The notes beneath the pieces were generated by a model. The model made no database searches, was not told where the DNA came from, and saw only the letters and a list, made by a program, of their open reading frames with translations. A DNA stretch of 64,000 nt from Lachnospiraceae bacterium. GTDB taxonomy: Bacteria > Bacillota > Clostridia > Lachnospirales > Lachnospiraceae. Shown in pieces: positions 25,688-35,102 of the stretch. Positions within the stretch are counted from its first letter, which is position 1; the number at the start of each line of letters is the position of its first letter. Location of the stretch: positions 62,001-126,000 of the forward strand of contig CAJSZQ010000008.1 in assembly GCA_910574185.1 (NCBI GenBank), read 5' to 3'. A program made the translations under genes and the position numbers.

Positions 25688-27097
25688 ATGGCAAATAATT
25701 TTAAATCCAAAATACAAAAATTTGGAGGAACTCTTTCGGGAATGGTGATGCCTAACATCGGCGCGCTGATTGCATGGGGTATTGTAACGGCGTTGTTCCT
25801 GGCAACAGGATATTTTCCGAATGAAAATCTGGCAGAATTAATTGGACCGACGTTGAAATTTCTGATTCCGTTGTTATTTGCTTATACAGGCGGATATAAT
25901 CTGTATGGACGAAGAGGAGCGGTAGCTGGTTGTGTCGCGACGATTGGCGTTATTATCGGTTCAGATGTAACAATGATGATCGGCGGTATGGTTATGGGAC
26001 CGTTGGGAGCCTGGGTAATCAAACAGGCTGACAAGATGCTGGACGGACATGTAAAGCCAGGTCTGGAAATGTTGGTTGACAATTTCTCAATGGGTATTGT
26101 AGGCGCAGTCATGATGGTATTTGGATATATGGTTGTTACGCCGATATTTGCAGGAATTACAAGCGTATTGGTTGTATGCGTTAATTTTGCGATGGCGCAC
26201 AATATTTTACCGTTTACTCCAATTTTTGTTGTTCCGGGGCAGGTATTATTCCTGAATAATGCAATCAATCATGGAATATTCACACCGCTTGCAATTGAGC
26301 AGGCAGCGCAGACAGGGAAGTCTATTCTCTACTTAGTAGAGGCAAACGGCGGTAACTGGGCGGGACTTGTATTAGCATTCTGCGTATTCGGTAAGGGTAC
26401 GGCTAAGAAATCTGCTCCAGGCGCGGCGATTATTCATATAATCGGCGGCATTGGGGAAGTATCCTACCCATATGCGCTTATAAAGCCGATTACACTTCTC
26501 GGACCAATCTGCGGTTCCATAGCGGCGTTGTTCTGGCTGCAGATTATGGACGGAGGCGCCGTAGCGGCAGTATCTCCCGGCTCCATTGTGGCATTGATTA
26601 TCATGTCTCCGAAAGGAAAGCTGTTTGTCAATGTAATGGGTTATCTGATAGCGACTGTGGTATCCTTTGCCATTGTATCCTTCTTTCTGCTGCGGGATAA
26701 AACTCCTGAGAGCGAGATGGACGAAGTACAAGGCATTGATATGAGCCGGTTTGTAGAATCACACAGCGCGCCTGGCGAGGAAAAGGATGCGGCAAAGGTT
26801 GAGAAGAAGAGCGTTAAGAAAATTGCATTTGCCTGCGACGCAGGTATGGGGTCTTCGGCAATGGGGGCATCCATGCTAAAAACTCAGTTAAATAAAACGG
26901 GAGTTTACCTTGACGTGAACCATGTTTCCATTCATCAGATTCCTGCGGATATTGATGTTGTTGTGACAAATACAAATCTTTTGGAGGCGGCGAAGAAAGA
27001 AGCGCCCCAGGGAACAACGATTATCGAAATCAAAGAATTTTTAAATGCAGATGAACATAAAGCGATTGCTCAGAGAATTAAGAGTATGATGGAGTAG
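25688..27097 (+). CDS. PTS EIICB permease, mannitol family
   Basis: This 469-residue protein has a mannitol-family EIIC channel (about 1-345) and a C-terminal EIIB with active Cys383 (FACDAGMGSS). The usual GGIHE sugar-site motif of mannitol permeases is GGIGE at 253-257, followed by VSYPYALIKP. Loss of that histidine suggests a polyol other than mannitol. EIIA is supplied separately by the last gene of the island at 35103. It heads the polyol island and would deliver a polyol phosphate to the dehydrogenases downstream. AGGAGG precedes the ATG. Confidence 0.85.
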   Translation: MANNFKSKIQKFGGTLSGMVMPNIGALIAWGIVTALFLATGYFPNENLAELIGPTLKFLIPLLFAYTGGYNLYGRRGAVAGCVATIGVIIGSDVTMMIGGMVMGPLGAWVIKQADKMLDGHVKPGLEMLVDNFSMGIVGAVMMVFGYMVVTPIFAGITSVLVVCVNFAMAHNILPFTPIFVVPGQVLFLNNAINHGIFTPLAIEQAAQTGKSILYLVEANGGNWAGLVLAFCVFGKGTAKKSAPGAAIIHIIGGIGEVSYPYALIKPITLLGPICGSIAALFWLQIMDGGAVAAVSPGSIVALIIMSPKGKLFVNVMGYLIATVVSFAIVSFFLLRDKTPESEMDEVQGIDMSRFVESHSAPGEEKDAAKVEKKSVKKIAFACDAGMGSSAMGASMLKTQLNKTGVYLDVNHVSIHQIPADIDVVVTNTNLLEAAKKEAPQGTTIIEIKEFLNADEHKAIAQRIKSMME

Positions 27098-27106
27098 TTA
27101 TTGCTT

Positions 27107-27162
27107 AAAAGCGGCCGGTATAACCCAATTTAATGAACCTTACATTCCGCTGGTCCGCTTTT
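27107..27162 (+). terminator. Hairpin after the polyol PTS gene
   Basis: AAAAGCGGCC pairs with GGTCCGCTTTT, with a one-base bulge, around a 35-base loop. The tail is CTAATA rather than a T-run, so termination may be partial. Confidence 0.5.
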
Positions 27163-27244
27163 CTAATAGTAATCGTGCAGATGTAAAAGCATACTCACCG
27201 GAATGTTAAGGCAATGAAGTTGGATTATACTAGGAGAGATGTAC

Positions 27245-29338
27245 ATGATAATATCTTCCAGAACAAAAGAAATCATCAGAATTATTGTTGCAGAGCATGG
27301 TTTTATTACGGTAAATGATATTGCCAGAAAAATGGGCGTGTCTGAGAGGACCGTGTATCGGGAGATTCCGGATGTTGCAAGAATATTAAAAAACTGGAAT
27401 ATAGAGCTTAAGAGCGTCAGCAAAAAGGGATTGACGATTCAGGCAGACAAGAAAACAATGGACAATTTCATGGAAGAGATAGAAGAGACGACCAAGATTC
27501 AGGTGATTGAATCGGAGGACAGGAAAAACTATATCATTCTTGCGCTGCTCCACGAAGATGATTTTATTAAGACAGAAGCGTTATCAATTGATTTGAGAAT
27601 CTCCATGCCAACAATTAGGAATGATTTGAAGAAAATCGAGCAGCTATTGGAGAGACAGGAAATACAATTAATCAGGAAAAAAGGAGAAGGGATTTGCCTT
27701 GAAGGAACACCAGTGGCAAAAGATCATTTGTTAATTAATACCATTATGAGAAATGTTGAGAGTGATATTTTGATTAACTGGCTCGATGGGGATTTGGCAA
27801 GTCCCCATCCTTTTATTTCTCTGCTTGAAAAATACGGATACCGGGAGATTCTTTTTAAAACCCATAGTACTCTGCGGGATGTGCCGTCCCTGCTGAATGA
27901 TTATGATTTGTATGTTGATGACTGGAGTTATGTGGAATGTATATTTTTGGTAGCTATGATGGTTGGCAGGCACAAAAAAGGAAAAATCGGAGAATTTCTT
28001 GCGGAAGAGAAGCACGTACTTCTGGCATATTCGGATGACAACGTTTGTAAAAAGATTACAAGTTTAATAGAAAAAGAATTTAACGTTGATTTTAATGAAG
28101 CAGAAAAAGCTTATCTGGCATGGGTTCTTCGCCTTACGATACATTCAAATTTGACAGAGAAGCTGTCGCCGGGAGATTTTTATCTGATGTCTAAGGTTAA
28201 CAGGATTATCAAGAGGATTAATGAAGAGCTGGGAATTGCTCTGGAGCATGATAATGATTTGATTGACGGACTGCTGGTACATCTTAGCAGAGCGCTCAAA
28301 CGTATCAGGAGCGGTATGAGTATCTCAAATCCAATGATTCGGGAAATTGAAAAGGATTATGCGAGACTTTTTGAGATTACTGGAAAGATAATCCAGGAAG
28401 TGTTTCCAAATGAAAGGTTTACGCAGGATGAAATTGGATATTTGACGCTGTATTTTGCCGTTTCGCTGGATAAGTATGCAAAAAGAAGTCTCAGGATTCT
28501 GATTGTTTGTTCCAGCGGAATGGGTTCTTCTAAAATGTTGGCAAGCCGTCTGGAGAGTGAAATATCAGAAATATATGTCAAGAAAATTGTTTCGCTTGTG
28601 GGGCTTGGGAAGGAAAAACTGGACAGGTATGATTTGATTCTTTCCACGATTCCGCTGTATCTGGAATCAAATCAGTATATAAAAGTCTCGCCTTTGCTGA
28701 AACCGTATGAGTTAGAGTTGATTAAAGAGAAAATTCGCAGACATAAATATAAAAAACTTTGCAAAATTGAAAGAACACGCAATACGATTAATCTGAAAAA
28801 CGTAGATTTTCTTCTGGCGCTGGAGGATATCAACTATTATACCAGAATGTCGGTGGACTTATTGAATGATTTTAAAGTTGTAATGCTGCCTTCTGATGCA
28901 AGCACAAAAGAAATCCTGGATCGGATATCAGAGTGGGCGGAAATTATCAATCTTGGAATAACCAGAGCGGATATCGAGACATTTCTTGGAAAAAAGAGAA
29001 CAAATGAGAGTTATTTTGTAATTCCGGCGACCAATGTAGGATATTTTGAGTGTTATGTAAAGGGGATTCGGAAACCCGCCATGATTATATGCTGCTTTGA
29101 TAGTCTGCGTGAGGACGAAGAGCAGTTGGATGAAAAAACAAAGGCAGTCATCATGCTTTTTTATCCCTACAATACAATTAGAATTGAGAGACAGTTGGTT
29201 GGCAGGATAACAGATATGATTATAGAGGATGCAGATGTTATCCGGCTGATTGAAGCGGGCGAAGAAGAAAAAATCAGTCAGATTATGGGATACAGACTGC
29301 TTGAGAATGTAAAAAGGCTTTATATATTTGAAGAATAG
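27245..29338 (+). CDS. MtlR/BglG-type PRD transcriptional activator
   Basis: This 697-residue regulator has N-terminal helix-turn-helix domains (TVNDIARKMGVSERTVYREI at about 20-39), two PRD domains, a GatB-like EIIB domain with Cys422 (IVCSSGMGSS) and a C-terminal EIIA-like domain. The EIIA active histidine motif IPH is IPATNVG here, so that domain is probably not phosphorylated. This differs from the regulator at 12020, which keeps it. ATG 27245 is 8 bases from AGGAG and is preferred over ATG 27239. It should control the surrounding polyol genes. Confidence 0.88.
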   Translation: MIISSRTKEIIRIIVAEHGFITVNDIARKMGVSERTVYREIPDVARILKNWNIELKSVSKKGLTIQADKKTMDNFMEEIEETTKIQVIESEDRKNYIILALLHEDDFIKTEALSIDLRISMPTIRNDLKKIEQLLERQEIQLIRKKGEGICLEGTPVAKDHLLINTIMRNVESDILINWLDGDLASPHPFISLLEKYGYREILFKTHSTLRDVPSLLNDYDLYVDDWSYVECIFLVAMMVGRHKKGKIGEFLAEEKHVLLAYSDDNVCKKITSLIEKEFNVDFNEAEKAYLAWVLRLTIHSNLTEKLSPGDFYLMSKVNRIIKRINEELGIALEHDNDLIDGLLVHLSRALKRIRSGMSISNPMIREIEKDYARLFEITGKIIQEVFPNERFTQDEIGYLTLYFAVSLDKYAKRSLRILIVCSSGMGSSKMLASRLESEISEIYVKKIVSLVGLGKEKLDRYDLILSTIPLYLESNQYIKVSPLLKPYELELIKEKIRRHKYKKLCKIERTRNTINLKNVDFLLALEDINYYTRMSVDLLNDFKVVMLPSDASTKEILDRISEWAEIINLGITRADIETFLGKKRTNESYFVIPATNVGYFECYVKGIRKPAMIICCFDSLREDEEQLDEKTKAVIMLFYPYNTIRIERQLVGRITDMIIEDADVIRLIEAGEEEKISQIMGYRLLENVKRLYIFEE

Positions 29339-29381
29339 AGGCGGTTTTTCATATTAACAGAAGAAAGGTTTGGTTGAAACG

Positions 29382-30536
29382 ATGAAAAAAGTAGTGATTG
29401 TAGGCGCGGGACGTTTGGGGAAAGGCTTTATAGCGGAGACGTTCGACAATGCAGGCTGGAGTATTGTGTTTTTGGATAAGGATCCGCGAGTGAAAGAATC
29501 GCTGGATGCGCGGGGAGAGTTCCACGTAAAAGTACACTGCAGAGATTGTATTCAGAATCGTGTTATTCGGAATTTTAAGACGTTTCTCTGTGATGAAGAA
29601 TATTCCTGTATGGAAGAGTTTCTGACAACAAATCTCGTTATACTGCCCATTTACCCAGAGGATTTTGAGGAAGCGGGCTGGTATCTTGCTCCATGTTTTG
29701 AAAAAATGTCAATTGCGTATCCAATGAGAAAAATGACGTTAATCTGTATTACAAATAAGAATTATCTCATTCCGCAAATTGAAGAATATTTTACAAAAGG
29801 GTTGTCGGAGGAAGGAAAGTACTGGTTTGGAAAAAATGTTGTCATCCGGGATTCGATTATTCGGAGGAGCACAGACGCGGCGAGCAACTATGCAACAGAA
29901 ATAGATACGGTTGCAGTAAATTCCCTGTTGATACAGGGGCCGGTTAACACTAATTTTGAAAATGTTGAGTGGATGGAAGTGACCGACAATGTTGAGATGC
30001 TGAAGGATATCAAGGTGACGGCAGTGAACGGTCCTCATGCAACGCTGGCTTTTGCTGGATATTTAAAAGGGTTTGGGACCATTCCGGAAGCCGAGGCGGA
30101 TAAGGAAATTGCAGAGTTAGAAAAGAGAGTCACAGAGGAAATCATCGAGGGTATTATGAAAGAATATCCGGTGACAAAAGAAGAAGTGCATAAGCTGATA
30201 TATTTTGCACCGGCAAAGGGCGTAATGCCGGATTCTATTTACCGGGTAGCATATGACCCGATTAGAAAGGTGTCGAGAGGCGACCGTCTGACTGGGGCGG
30301 CGGAAGTGAATTACAGGCATGGCGTGTCGTTTGACGCAATTGCAGAGGCGATTGCAGCAGGTTTCGGCTACGCGGAACCGAGGGACGCCAATGCAAAAAA
30401 GCTTCAGGCAGAGATAAAAGAACTGGGGATAGAAGCAGCCGTCAGCAAATATATCGGATTCCCGGTGGAACATGCAATCGTAAAGAGAGTTGTTGAGAAA
30501 TATTATAACTGGAAAGAAAGAGGGCTTATATGTTAG
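29382..30536 (+). CDS. Mannitol dehydrogenase family protein, divergent
   Basis: This 384-residue NAD-dependent polyol dehydrogenase of the long-chain MtlD type has a Rossmann motif GAGRLGKG at 8-15. It keeps the catalytic Lys211, Asn216 and His219 (KVTAVNGPHA). The segment after the catalytic residues differs strongly from true mannitol-1-phosphate dehydrogenase. ATG 29382 is chosen over a TTG at 29370 that crowds the ribosome site. It is followed by a phosphohexuloisomerase. It probably oxidises the polyol phosphate made by the PTS; the carbon oxidised is unknown. Confidence 0.8.
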   Translation: MKKVVIVGAGRLGKGFIAETFDNAGWSIVFLDKDPRVKESLDARGEFHVKVHCRDCIQNRVIRNFKTFLCDEEYSCMEEFLTTNLVILPIYPEDFEEAGWYLAPCFEKMSIAYPMRKMTLICITNKNYLIPQIEEYFTKGLSEEGKYWFGKNVVIRDSIIRRSTDAASNYATEIDTVAVNSLLIQGPVNTNFENVEWMEVTDNVEMLKDIKVTAVNGPHATLAFAGYLKGFGTIPEAEADKEIAELEKRVTEEIIEGIMKEYPVTKEEVHKLIYFAPAKGVMPDSIYRVAYDPIRKVSRGDRLTGAAEVNYRHGVSFDAIAEAIAAGFGYAEPRDANAKKLQAEIKELGIEAAVSKYIGFPVEHAIVKRVVEKYYNWKERGLIC

Positions 30537-30677
30537 AGCACAGGTGGAAATTGCTTTCTGACAGATGCATTCAATCTGTCAAAAAATATTTTGACAGATA
30601 TGAGATTGGATTATATTGAGAGAACAGGAGGCAGGATTTTATAATTTAATTAAATGATAAAGCAAAGGGAGAGATTC

Positions 30678-31241
30678 ATGGAAGCGATTAAGTTAAAAAT
30701 GATTACAAATGAGTTGAATCAATATGCCGGAATGGTTACAGAGGAAAGTATCCGGGATATGGTGGAAGCTGTGAAAGCGGCAAATAGGATATTTCTTGCA
30801 GGAGCCGGCAGGTCCGGACTTGCGGCCAGAGCTTTTACGAACCGCCTGCTGCACATGGGATGTGACGTCCATTTTGTGGGAGAGATATCCTGTCCTCCGA
30901 TTAGAAAAGGGGATTTGATTATCCTTGGCTCCGGCTCCGGGACAACGCAAAGTCTGGTAGTTATGGGAGAAAAAGCAAAGAAAGTTGGAGCAAGGATTGC
31001 CACGGTTACCATGTTTCCGACACATATGATCGGACAAATGTCAGATGTTGTTGTGACAGTTCCGGGTTCTACGCCGAAAAAGGCGGAGGGAGAAAAGAAT
31101 TTGGCGGAGTCCGTGCAGCCTATGGGCAACCTGTTTGAGCAGATGAGCTGGCTGGTGTATGACAGCATCATTATGGCATTGATGGAAGAGATGAACCAGA
31201 CAGTGGAAGAAATGATGGCAAGACATACAAATCTGGAATAA
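30678..31241 (+). CDS. hxlB: 6-phospho-3-hexuloisomerase-like SIS protein (copy 1)
   Basis: This 187-residue single SIS-domain protein has AGAGRSGLAARAFTNRL near 38-54 and GSGSGTT near 81-87, typical of PHI enzymes that interconvert 3-hexulose-6-phosphate and fructose-6-phosphate. ATG 30678 follows AGGGAGA. A second PHI-like gene lies 2.5 kb downstream. Two copies in one cluster suggest two different keto-sugar phosphates or divergence of one copy. Confidence 0.82.
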   Translation: MEAIKLKMITNELNQYAGMVTEESIRDMVEAVKAANRIFLAGAGRSGLAARAFTNRLLHMGCDVHFVGEISCPPIRKGDLIILGSGSGTTQSLVVMGEKAKKVGARIATVTMFPTHMIGQMSDVVVTVPGSTPKKAEGEKNLAESVQPMGNLFEQMSWLVYDSIIMALMEEMNQTVEEMMARHTNLE

Positions 31242-31263
31242 ATAAGGAGGCGGCGAGCGATTT

Positions 31264-32415
31264 ATGAAAGCAGTACATTTCGGAGCAGGAAAGATAGGAA
31301 GGGGATTTATTGCAGACCTTTTGCATGAGACAGGCTATGAGATTGTCTTTGTGGATGTCAATGAGCCCTTGCTCAGGGAACTGAATGAATATCACAATTA
31401 TTATTTGTATGTGATTGAAGAGAATTATAGAAGAAAAGAAATCGATAAAGTGTCGGCGCTTTCACCGATAAGAGATGTGGAGGAGGTTGCGCGGGCAATT
31501 GTGGACGCCGACATTGTTACGACGGCGGTTCTGGCGGATAATTTTCCAAAGATTGCGGGAAATCTGGCAGCAGGGTTAAAGGCGAGGATTGACGTGGGAA
31601 AATCTAAAGTGAATGTGATTCCCTGTGAAAATGCGCTGCTCTGCGGAGATATGTTAAAGCGGGAGCTTCTGAATACAGGAAAAATTACGGAGGAAGAGCT
31701 GAGCGAAATCGCCGCAATACCGAATACGGCAGTTGACCGTATGGTATTTGGATGCGACAGAGACAATCGGGACGGAATCGATATTGGCGTTGATTATGAG
31801 CTTGTAGTCGAGGCGAATAAACTGGTTGTTCCGGAGGAGGAGCCGATAAAAGGCGCAACTTATACAGCGAATCTTCAGAAATATTTAGAGAGGAAGCTGT
31901 ATACGATAAACGGCGGACATGCATGGTCCGGATATATTGCGCACACAATGGGATTTGAAATTATTCAGGATTACTTTGCGAAGGACGAAAATGTGGATTT
32001 GACGAAGTCTGTTATGAGAGAGATTTCGGCTTTGCTGGAGAAAAAGTGGGGATTTTCGCATGAAGAGATGATGGGATATATAGATTTTGCTGTGAACCGG
32101 TTCCTGACGCCCGGAATTACAGATACCATTTCCCGCATTTCCAGAGCGCCTATCCGCAAATTAGGAGCAACGGACCGTCTGGCAGGGCCGGCGGTACAAT
32201 GTGCGGAGTATGGACTTCCCAACGACTTGCTTACAAAAGGTGTGGCGGCGGCATTTTTGTTTGACGTAAAAGAGGATGAGCAGTCGGTTGAATTGCTGGA
32301 ATATGTCAAAGACCATGGAATCGAGGCTGCGGTAACCAGATACACAGGCATTCCAAAGAGAACAGAAACCTTTGACAAGATTATAGCGCATTATAAACAG
32401 TTAACAGGAAAATAA
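31264..32415 (+). CDS. Mannitol-1-phosphate 5-dehydrogenase-like protein
   Basis: This 383-residue protein is close to MtlD, with N-terminus MKAVHFGAGKIGRGFI and catalytic Lys211, Asn216 and His219 (KLYTINGGHA). It oxidises a hexitol phosphate to a ketose phosphate with NAD. The catalytic residues fall at the same positions as in the divergent paralogue upstream, which supports duplication. It follows PHI copy 1 by 22 bases. A family A element lies between it and the synthase gene. Confidence 0.87.
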   Translation: MKAVHFGAGKIGRGFIADLLHETGYEIVFVDVNEPLLRELNEYHNYYLYVIEENYRRKEIDKVSALSPIRDVEEVARAIVDADIVTTAVLADNFPKIAGNLAAGLKARIDVGKSKVNVIPCENALLCGDMLKRELLNTGKITEEELSEIAAIPNTAVDRMVFGCDRDNRDGIDIGVDYELVVEANKLVVPEEEPIKGATYTANLQKYLERKLYTINGGHAWSGYIAHTMGFEIIQDYFAKDENVDLTKSVMREISALLEKKWGFSHEEMMGYIDFAVNRFLTPGITDTISRISRAPIRKLGATDRLAGPAVQCAEYGLPNDLLTKGVAAAFLFDVKEDEQSVELLEYVKDHGIEAAVTRYTGIPKRTETFDKIIAHYKQLTGK

Positions 32416-32418
32416 AAC

Positions 32419-32562
32419 GTAACAGTTCAGCCTGCAACTGCGCATTTGCTGCGCAGTTAGCAGCCAATGAACTTAAGTAGCCAGGAATCCGCTCCTTTTC
32501 CGTAGGCAAACTTTAAAATGGGCGGATTCCGTAACAGTGAAGCCGGAAGGCTTAACTGTTAC
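32419..32562. mobile_element. Family A MITE-like element inside the polyol operon
   Basis: The ends are GTAACAGTTCAGCC and GGCTTAACTGTTAC, bounded by a perfect 8-bp direct repeat AATAAAAC (32411-32418 and 32563-32570) that abuts both ends. It is the same subtype as the copy at 102-244. It separates the MtlD-like gene from the hexulose-phosphate synthase gene. Confidence 0.88.
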
Positions 32563-32590
32563 AATAAAACAGAAAAAGGAGAATAGAACC

Positions 32591-33217
32591 ATGAAATTAC
32601 AATTAGCCTTAGATGAATTAAACTTGATGGATGCTTTACGCTTTGCAGACAGAGTTGCAGAATATATTGATATTATTGAAATCGGAACGCCTTTTGTTAT
32701 GGACGAAGGAATGAGAGGCGTGCGCGAATTTAAGAAATTTTTCCCAGATAAAGAAATCCTGGCGGACTTAAAGATTATGGACGGAGGATATCTGGAGGCG
32801 AAATACGCATACGAGGCGGGAGCTTCCTATGCTACGGTGATGGGCGCGTGCGATACCCTGACCGTTGCGGCGGCGGCGAAAGCGGCAAGAGAATATCAGA
32901 GAAATATCGTGGTAGATATGCTGTGTGTGATGGATCTGCCAAAGAGAATTGCTGAGCTGGAAGAGGTCGGCGTGGATTATCTTGCGGTACATACCGGTTC
33001 GGACCAGCAGATGTTGGGGAGAGAGCCGATTCAGGATCTGGAGGTTATGATAGCCAATGCAAAAAAGGCGAAAGTCTCGGTAGCAGGAGGGATTAACAGC
33101 AAAACAATTGACAAGTATGTGGCGTTGAAACCGGAGATCATTATTGTAGGTTCTGCAATCGGACATGCAAAAGATCCGGTAGCGGAAGCAAGGGCAATCA
33201 AAAAAGCAATGAGATAA
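32591..33217 (+). CDS. hxlA: 3-hexulose-6-phosphate synthase-like protein
   Basis: This 208-residue barrel of the OMP decarboxylase superfamily has Asp59, Lys61 and Asp64 in DLKIMD plus VHTG and AGGI segments that match HPS better than 3-keto-L-gulonate-6-phosphate decarboxylase. HPS reversibly joins formaldehyde and ribulose-5-phosphate to D-arabino-3-hexulose-6-phosphate. ATG 32591 follows AAGGAG. It is directly followed by a PHI-like gene, the usual pairing. In a polyol island it may run in the cleavage direction or on a related substrate. Confidence 0.85.
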   Translation: MKLQLALDELNLMDALRFADRVAEYIDIIEIGTPFVMDEGMRGVREFKKFFPDKEILADLKIMDGGYLEAKYAYEAGASYATVMGACDTLTVAAAAKAAREYQRNIVVDMLCVMDLPKRIAELEEVGVDYLAVHTGSDQQMLGREPIQDLEVMIANAKKAKVSVAGGINSKTIDKYVALKPEIIIVGSAIGHAKDPVAEARAIKKAMR

Positions 33218-33229
33218 TGGAGATGAAAA

Positions 33230-33787
33230 GTGAGCGAATCAAAAAATATATTAGCAATTATGAGTGAATTAAGGGAGAATGCGCTTCTCGTTGACAATGC
33301 AGAGCTGGAGCTGGTTGAAAAATATATCATGGAGGCCGACAGGATTTTTGTCAGCGGCGCGGGGCGCTCGGGATTTGCTGCAAGGGGATTCGCCAACCGG
33401 CTGATGCATCTGGGATATACGGTATATTTCGTAGGGGAACCAACGACGCCGTCGATACAGGAGAATGATTTGCTGATTGTCGGTTCGGGGTCCGGCAATA
33501 CGGCAAGCCTGGTATCCAATACCAAAAAAGCAAAAGAGCAGAGAGGAAAGGTGGTCGTTCTGACCATGTTTCCGGAAAATACGATCGGCTCTATGGCAGA
33601 TGCGGTCATCAGGGTTCCGGGGGTGACGGAGAAGGTTACAGGAAAAGGAAAGAAGAGCGTACAGGCATCGGGTTCTGCATTTGAAGAGCTTTGCTGGATT
33701 ATATATGACGCGATGGTTATGGACTTGATGAGGATTACGGGCCAGAGCGACACAGACCTGTTTCAACGTCATGCTAACATGGAGTAG
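33230..33787 (+). CDS. hxlB: 6-phospho-3-hexuloisomerase (copy 2)
   Basis: This 185-residue SIS protein has SGAGRSGFAARGFANRLMHLG and GSGSGNT, and is a clear PHI. It starts at GTG 33230, 12 bases after the synthase gene with GGAG upstream, so the two form the standard HPS-PHI pair. It is recognisably paralogous to the copy at 30678. Confidence 0.87.
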   Translation: MSESKNILAIMSELRENALLVDNAELELVEKYIMEADRIFVSGAGRSGFAARGFANRLMHLGYTVYFVGEPTTPSIQENDLLIVGSGSGNTASLVSNTKKAKEQRGKVVVLTMFPENTIGSMADAVIRVPGVTEKVTGKGKKSVQASGSAFEELCWIIYDAMVMDLMRITGQSDTDLFQRHANME

Positions 33788-33831
33788 CGAGGGAGACGGT
33801 TATGTGCCGCAGATTAGAGATTGGAGGAAGA

Positions 33832-35088
33832 ATGAAGACAAAAGGAGTAAGACTTTATGGCGCGGGGGACGTGCGGTTGGAAGAATTTGAACTGCCGCCC
33901 TTAAAAAGCGATGAGATTCTGTTAAGAATTATGAGTGACAGCATGTGTATGTCCACCTGGAAGGAGTGTAAACTTGGCGCGGAACATATTCGGGTTCCGG
34001 ACGATGTCGGCGAAAATCCGGTTATCATAGGACATGAATTTTCGGGAATCATTGAGCGTGTCGGAGATAAATGGAAAGAAGAATACAAAGAAGGAGAACG
34101 GTTTGCGGTGCTTCCGGGTATTCCGGGTATGATGCAGGCGCCGGGCTATTCATTTCCGTATTTTGGCGGGGATGCTGTCTATTGTATTATTCCGAATGAT
34201 GTGATTGAAAAGGGGTGTCTTCTCCGTTATAAGGGCGATACGTTTTATGAGGTGTCGGCAGCGGAACCAATCTATTGCATTATAGGAGGATTCAATTCTA
34301 ATTATCACACCCAGGATGAGACTTACGAAAAGCTGCCGGGTACAAAGGAGGGCGGAAGCCTTATTATCTTAGGAGGATGCGGTCCTATGGGAATCGGCGC
34401 AGTAAGCTATGCGCTGGCTATGGATAAGAAACCGGCCCGGGTTGTAGTGACGGATATCAATGATTCCAGAATTTCAAGAGCAAGAAAGGTTCTGTCGGAA
34501 GAATATGCAAAGAAAAATGGGGTAGAGCTGCACTATATTAATACGGAAAAGCACGAAAATGCAGAAGAATATCTTATGAGCCTGACAAACGGGCAGGGGT
34601 ATGACGACGTGTTTGTCTTTGCGCCGGTTCGCTCGCTGGCCGAACTGGGAAACCGGCTTATGGCATTTGACGGATGTATGAATCTATTTGCAGGTCCCTC
34701 TGACAGTAGTTTCTGTGCAGAGATGAATCTCTATGATTGTCATTATAAAAAAACGAAAATTATAGGTTCATCAGGCGGAACAAAAGATGATCTGCTGGAT
34801 GCGCTGAGGTTAATTTCCGAGAAAAAGATGAATCCCGCTGTAATGATTACCCATATAGGCGGTATCAACGCTGTGGCGGATACAACGCTGAGGCTTCCGG
34901 AAATTCCGGGAGGGAAAAAACTGATTTACCTGCCGATAGATTTGGAATTGACTGCAATAGAAGATTTTCACCGGTTAGGGAGTGAGAATAAATTGTTTGA
35001 AATGCTGGCAAAGGCGTGCGACGAGGCAGACGGGCTCTGGAATAAAAATGCAGAGGAGATTCTGCTGAAATATCATGGGATGTTATAG
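33832..35088 (+). CDS. sorE: Zinc-type dehydrogenase, L-sorbose-1-phosphate reductase-like
   Basis: This 418-residue medium-chain dehydrogenase has N-terminus MKTKGVRLYGAGDVRLEEFE, Cys39 in SDSMCMSTWKE, GHEFSG with a zinc-site histidine near 73, and a nucleotide motif GGCGPMGIGA. These follow L-sorbose-1-phosphate reductase (SorE), which interconverts sorbose-1-phosphate and glucitol-6-phosphate. ATG 33832 follows GGAGG. In this cluster it could oxidise or reduce a polyol phosphate at C2 or C3. Confidence 0.78.
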   Translation: MKTKGVRLYGAGDVRLEEFELPPLKSDEILLRIMSDSMCMSTWKECKLGAEHIRVPDDVGENPVIIGHEFSGIIERVGDKWKEEYKEGERFAVLPGIPGMMQAPGYSFPYFGGDAVYCIIPNDVIEKGCLLRYKGDTFYEVSAAEPIYCIIGGFNSNYHTQDETYEKLPGTKEGGSLIILGGCGPMGIGAVSYALAMDKKPARVVVTDINDSRISRARKVLSEEYAKKNGVELHYINTEKHENAEEYLMSLTNGQGYDDVFVFAPVRSLAELGNRLMAFDGCMNLFAGPSDSSFCAEMNLYDCHYKKTKIIGSSGGTKDDLLDALRLISEKKMNPAVMITHIGGINAVADTTLRLPEIPGGKKLIYLPIDLELTAIEDFHRLGSENKLFEMLAKACDEADGLWNKNAEEILLKYHGML

Positions 35089-35102
35089 GAGAGTTTAAAA
35101 TT

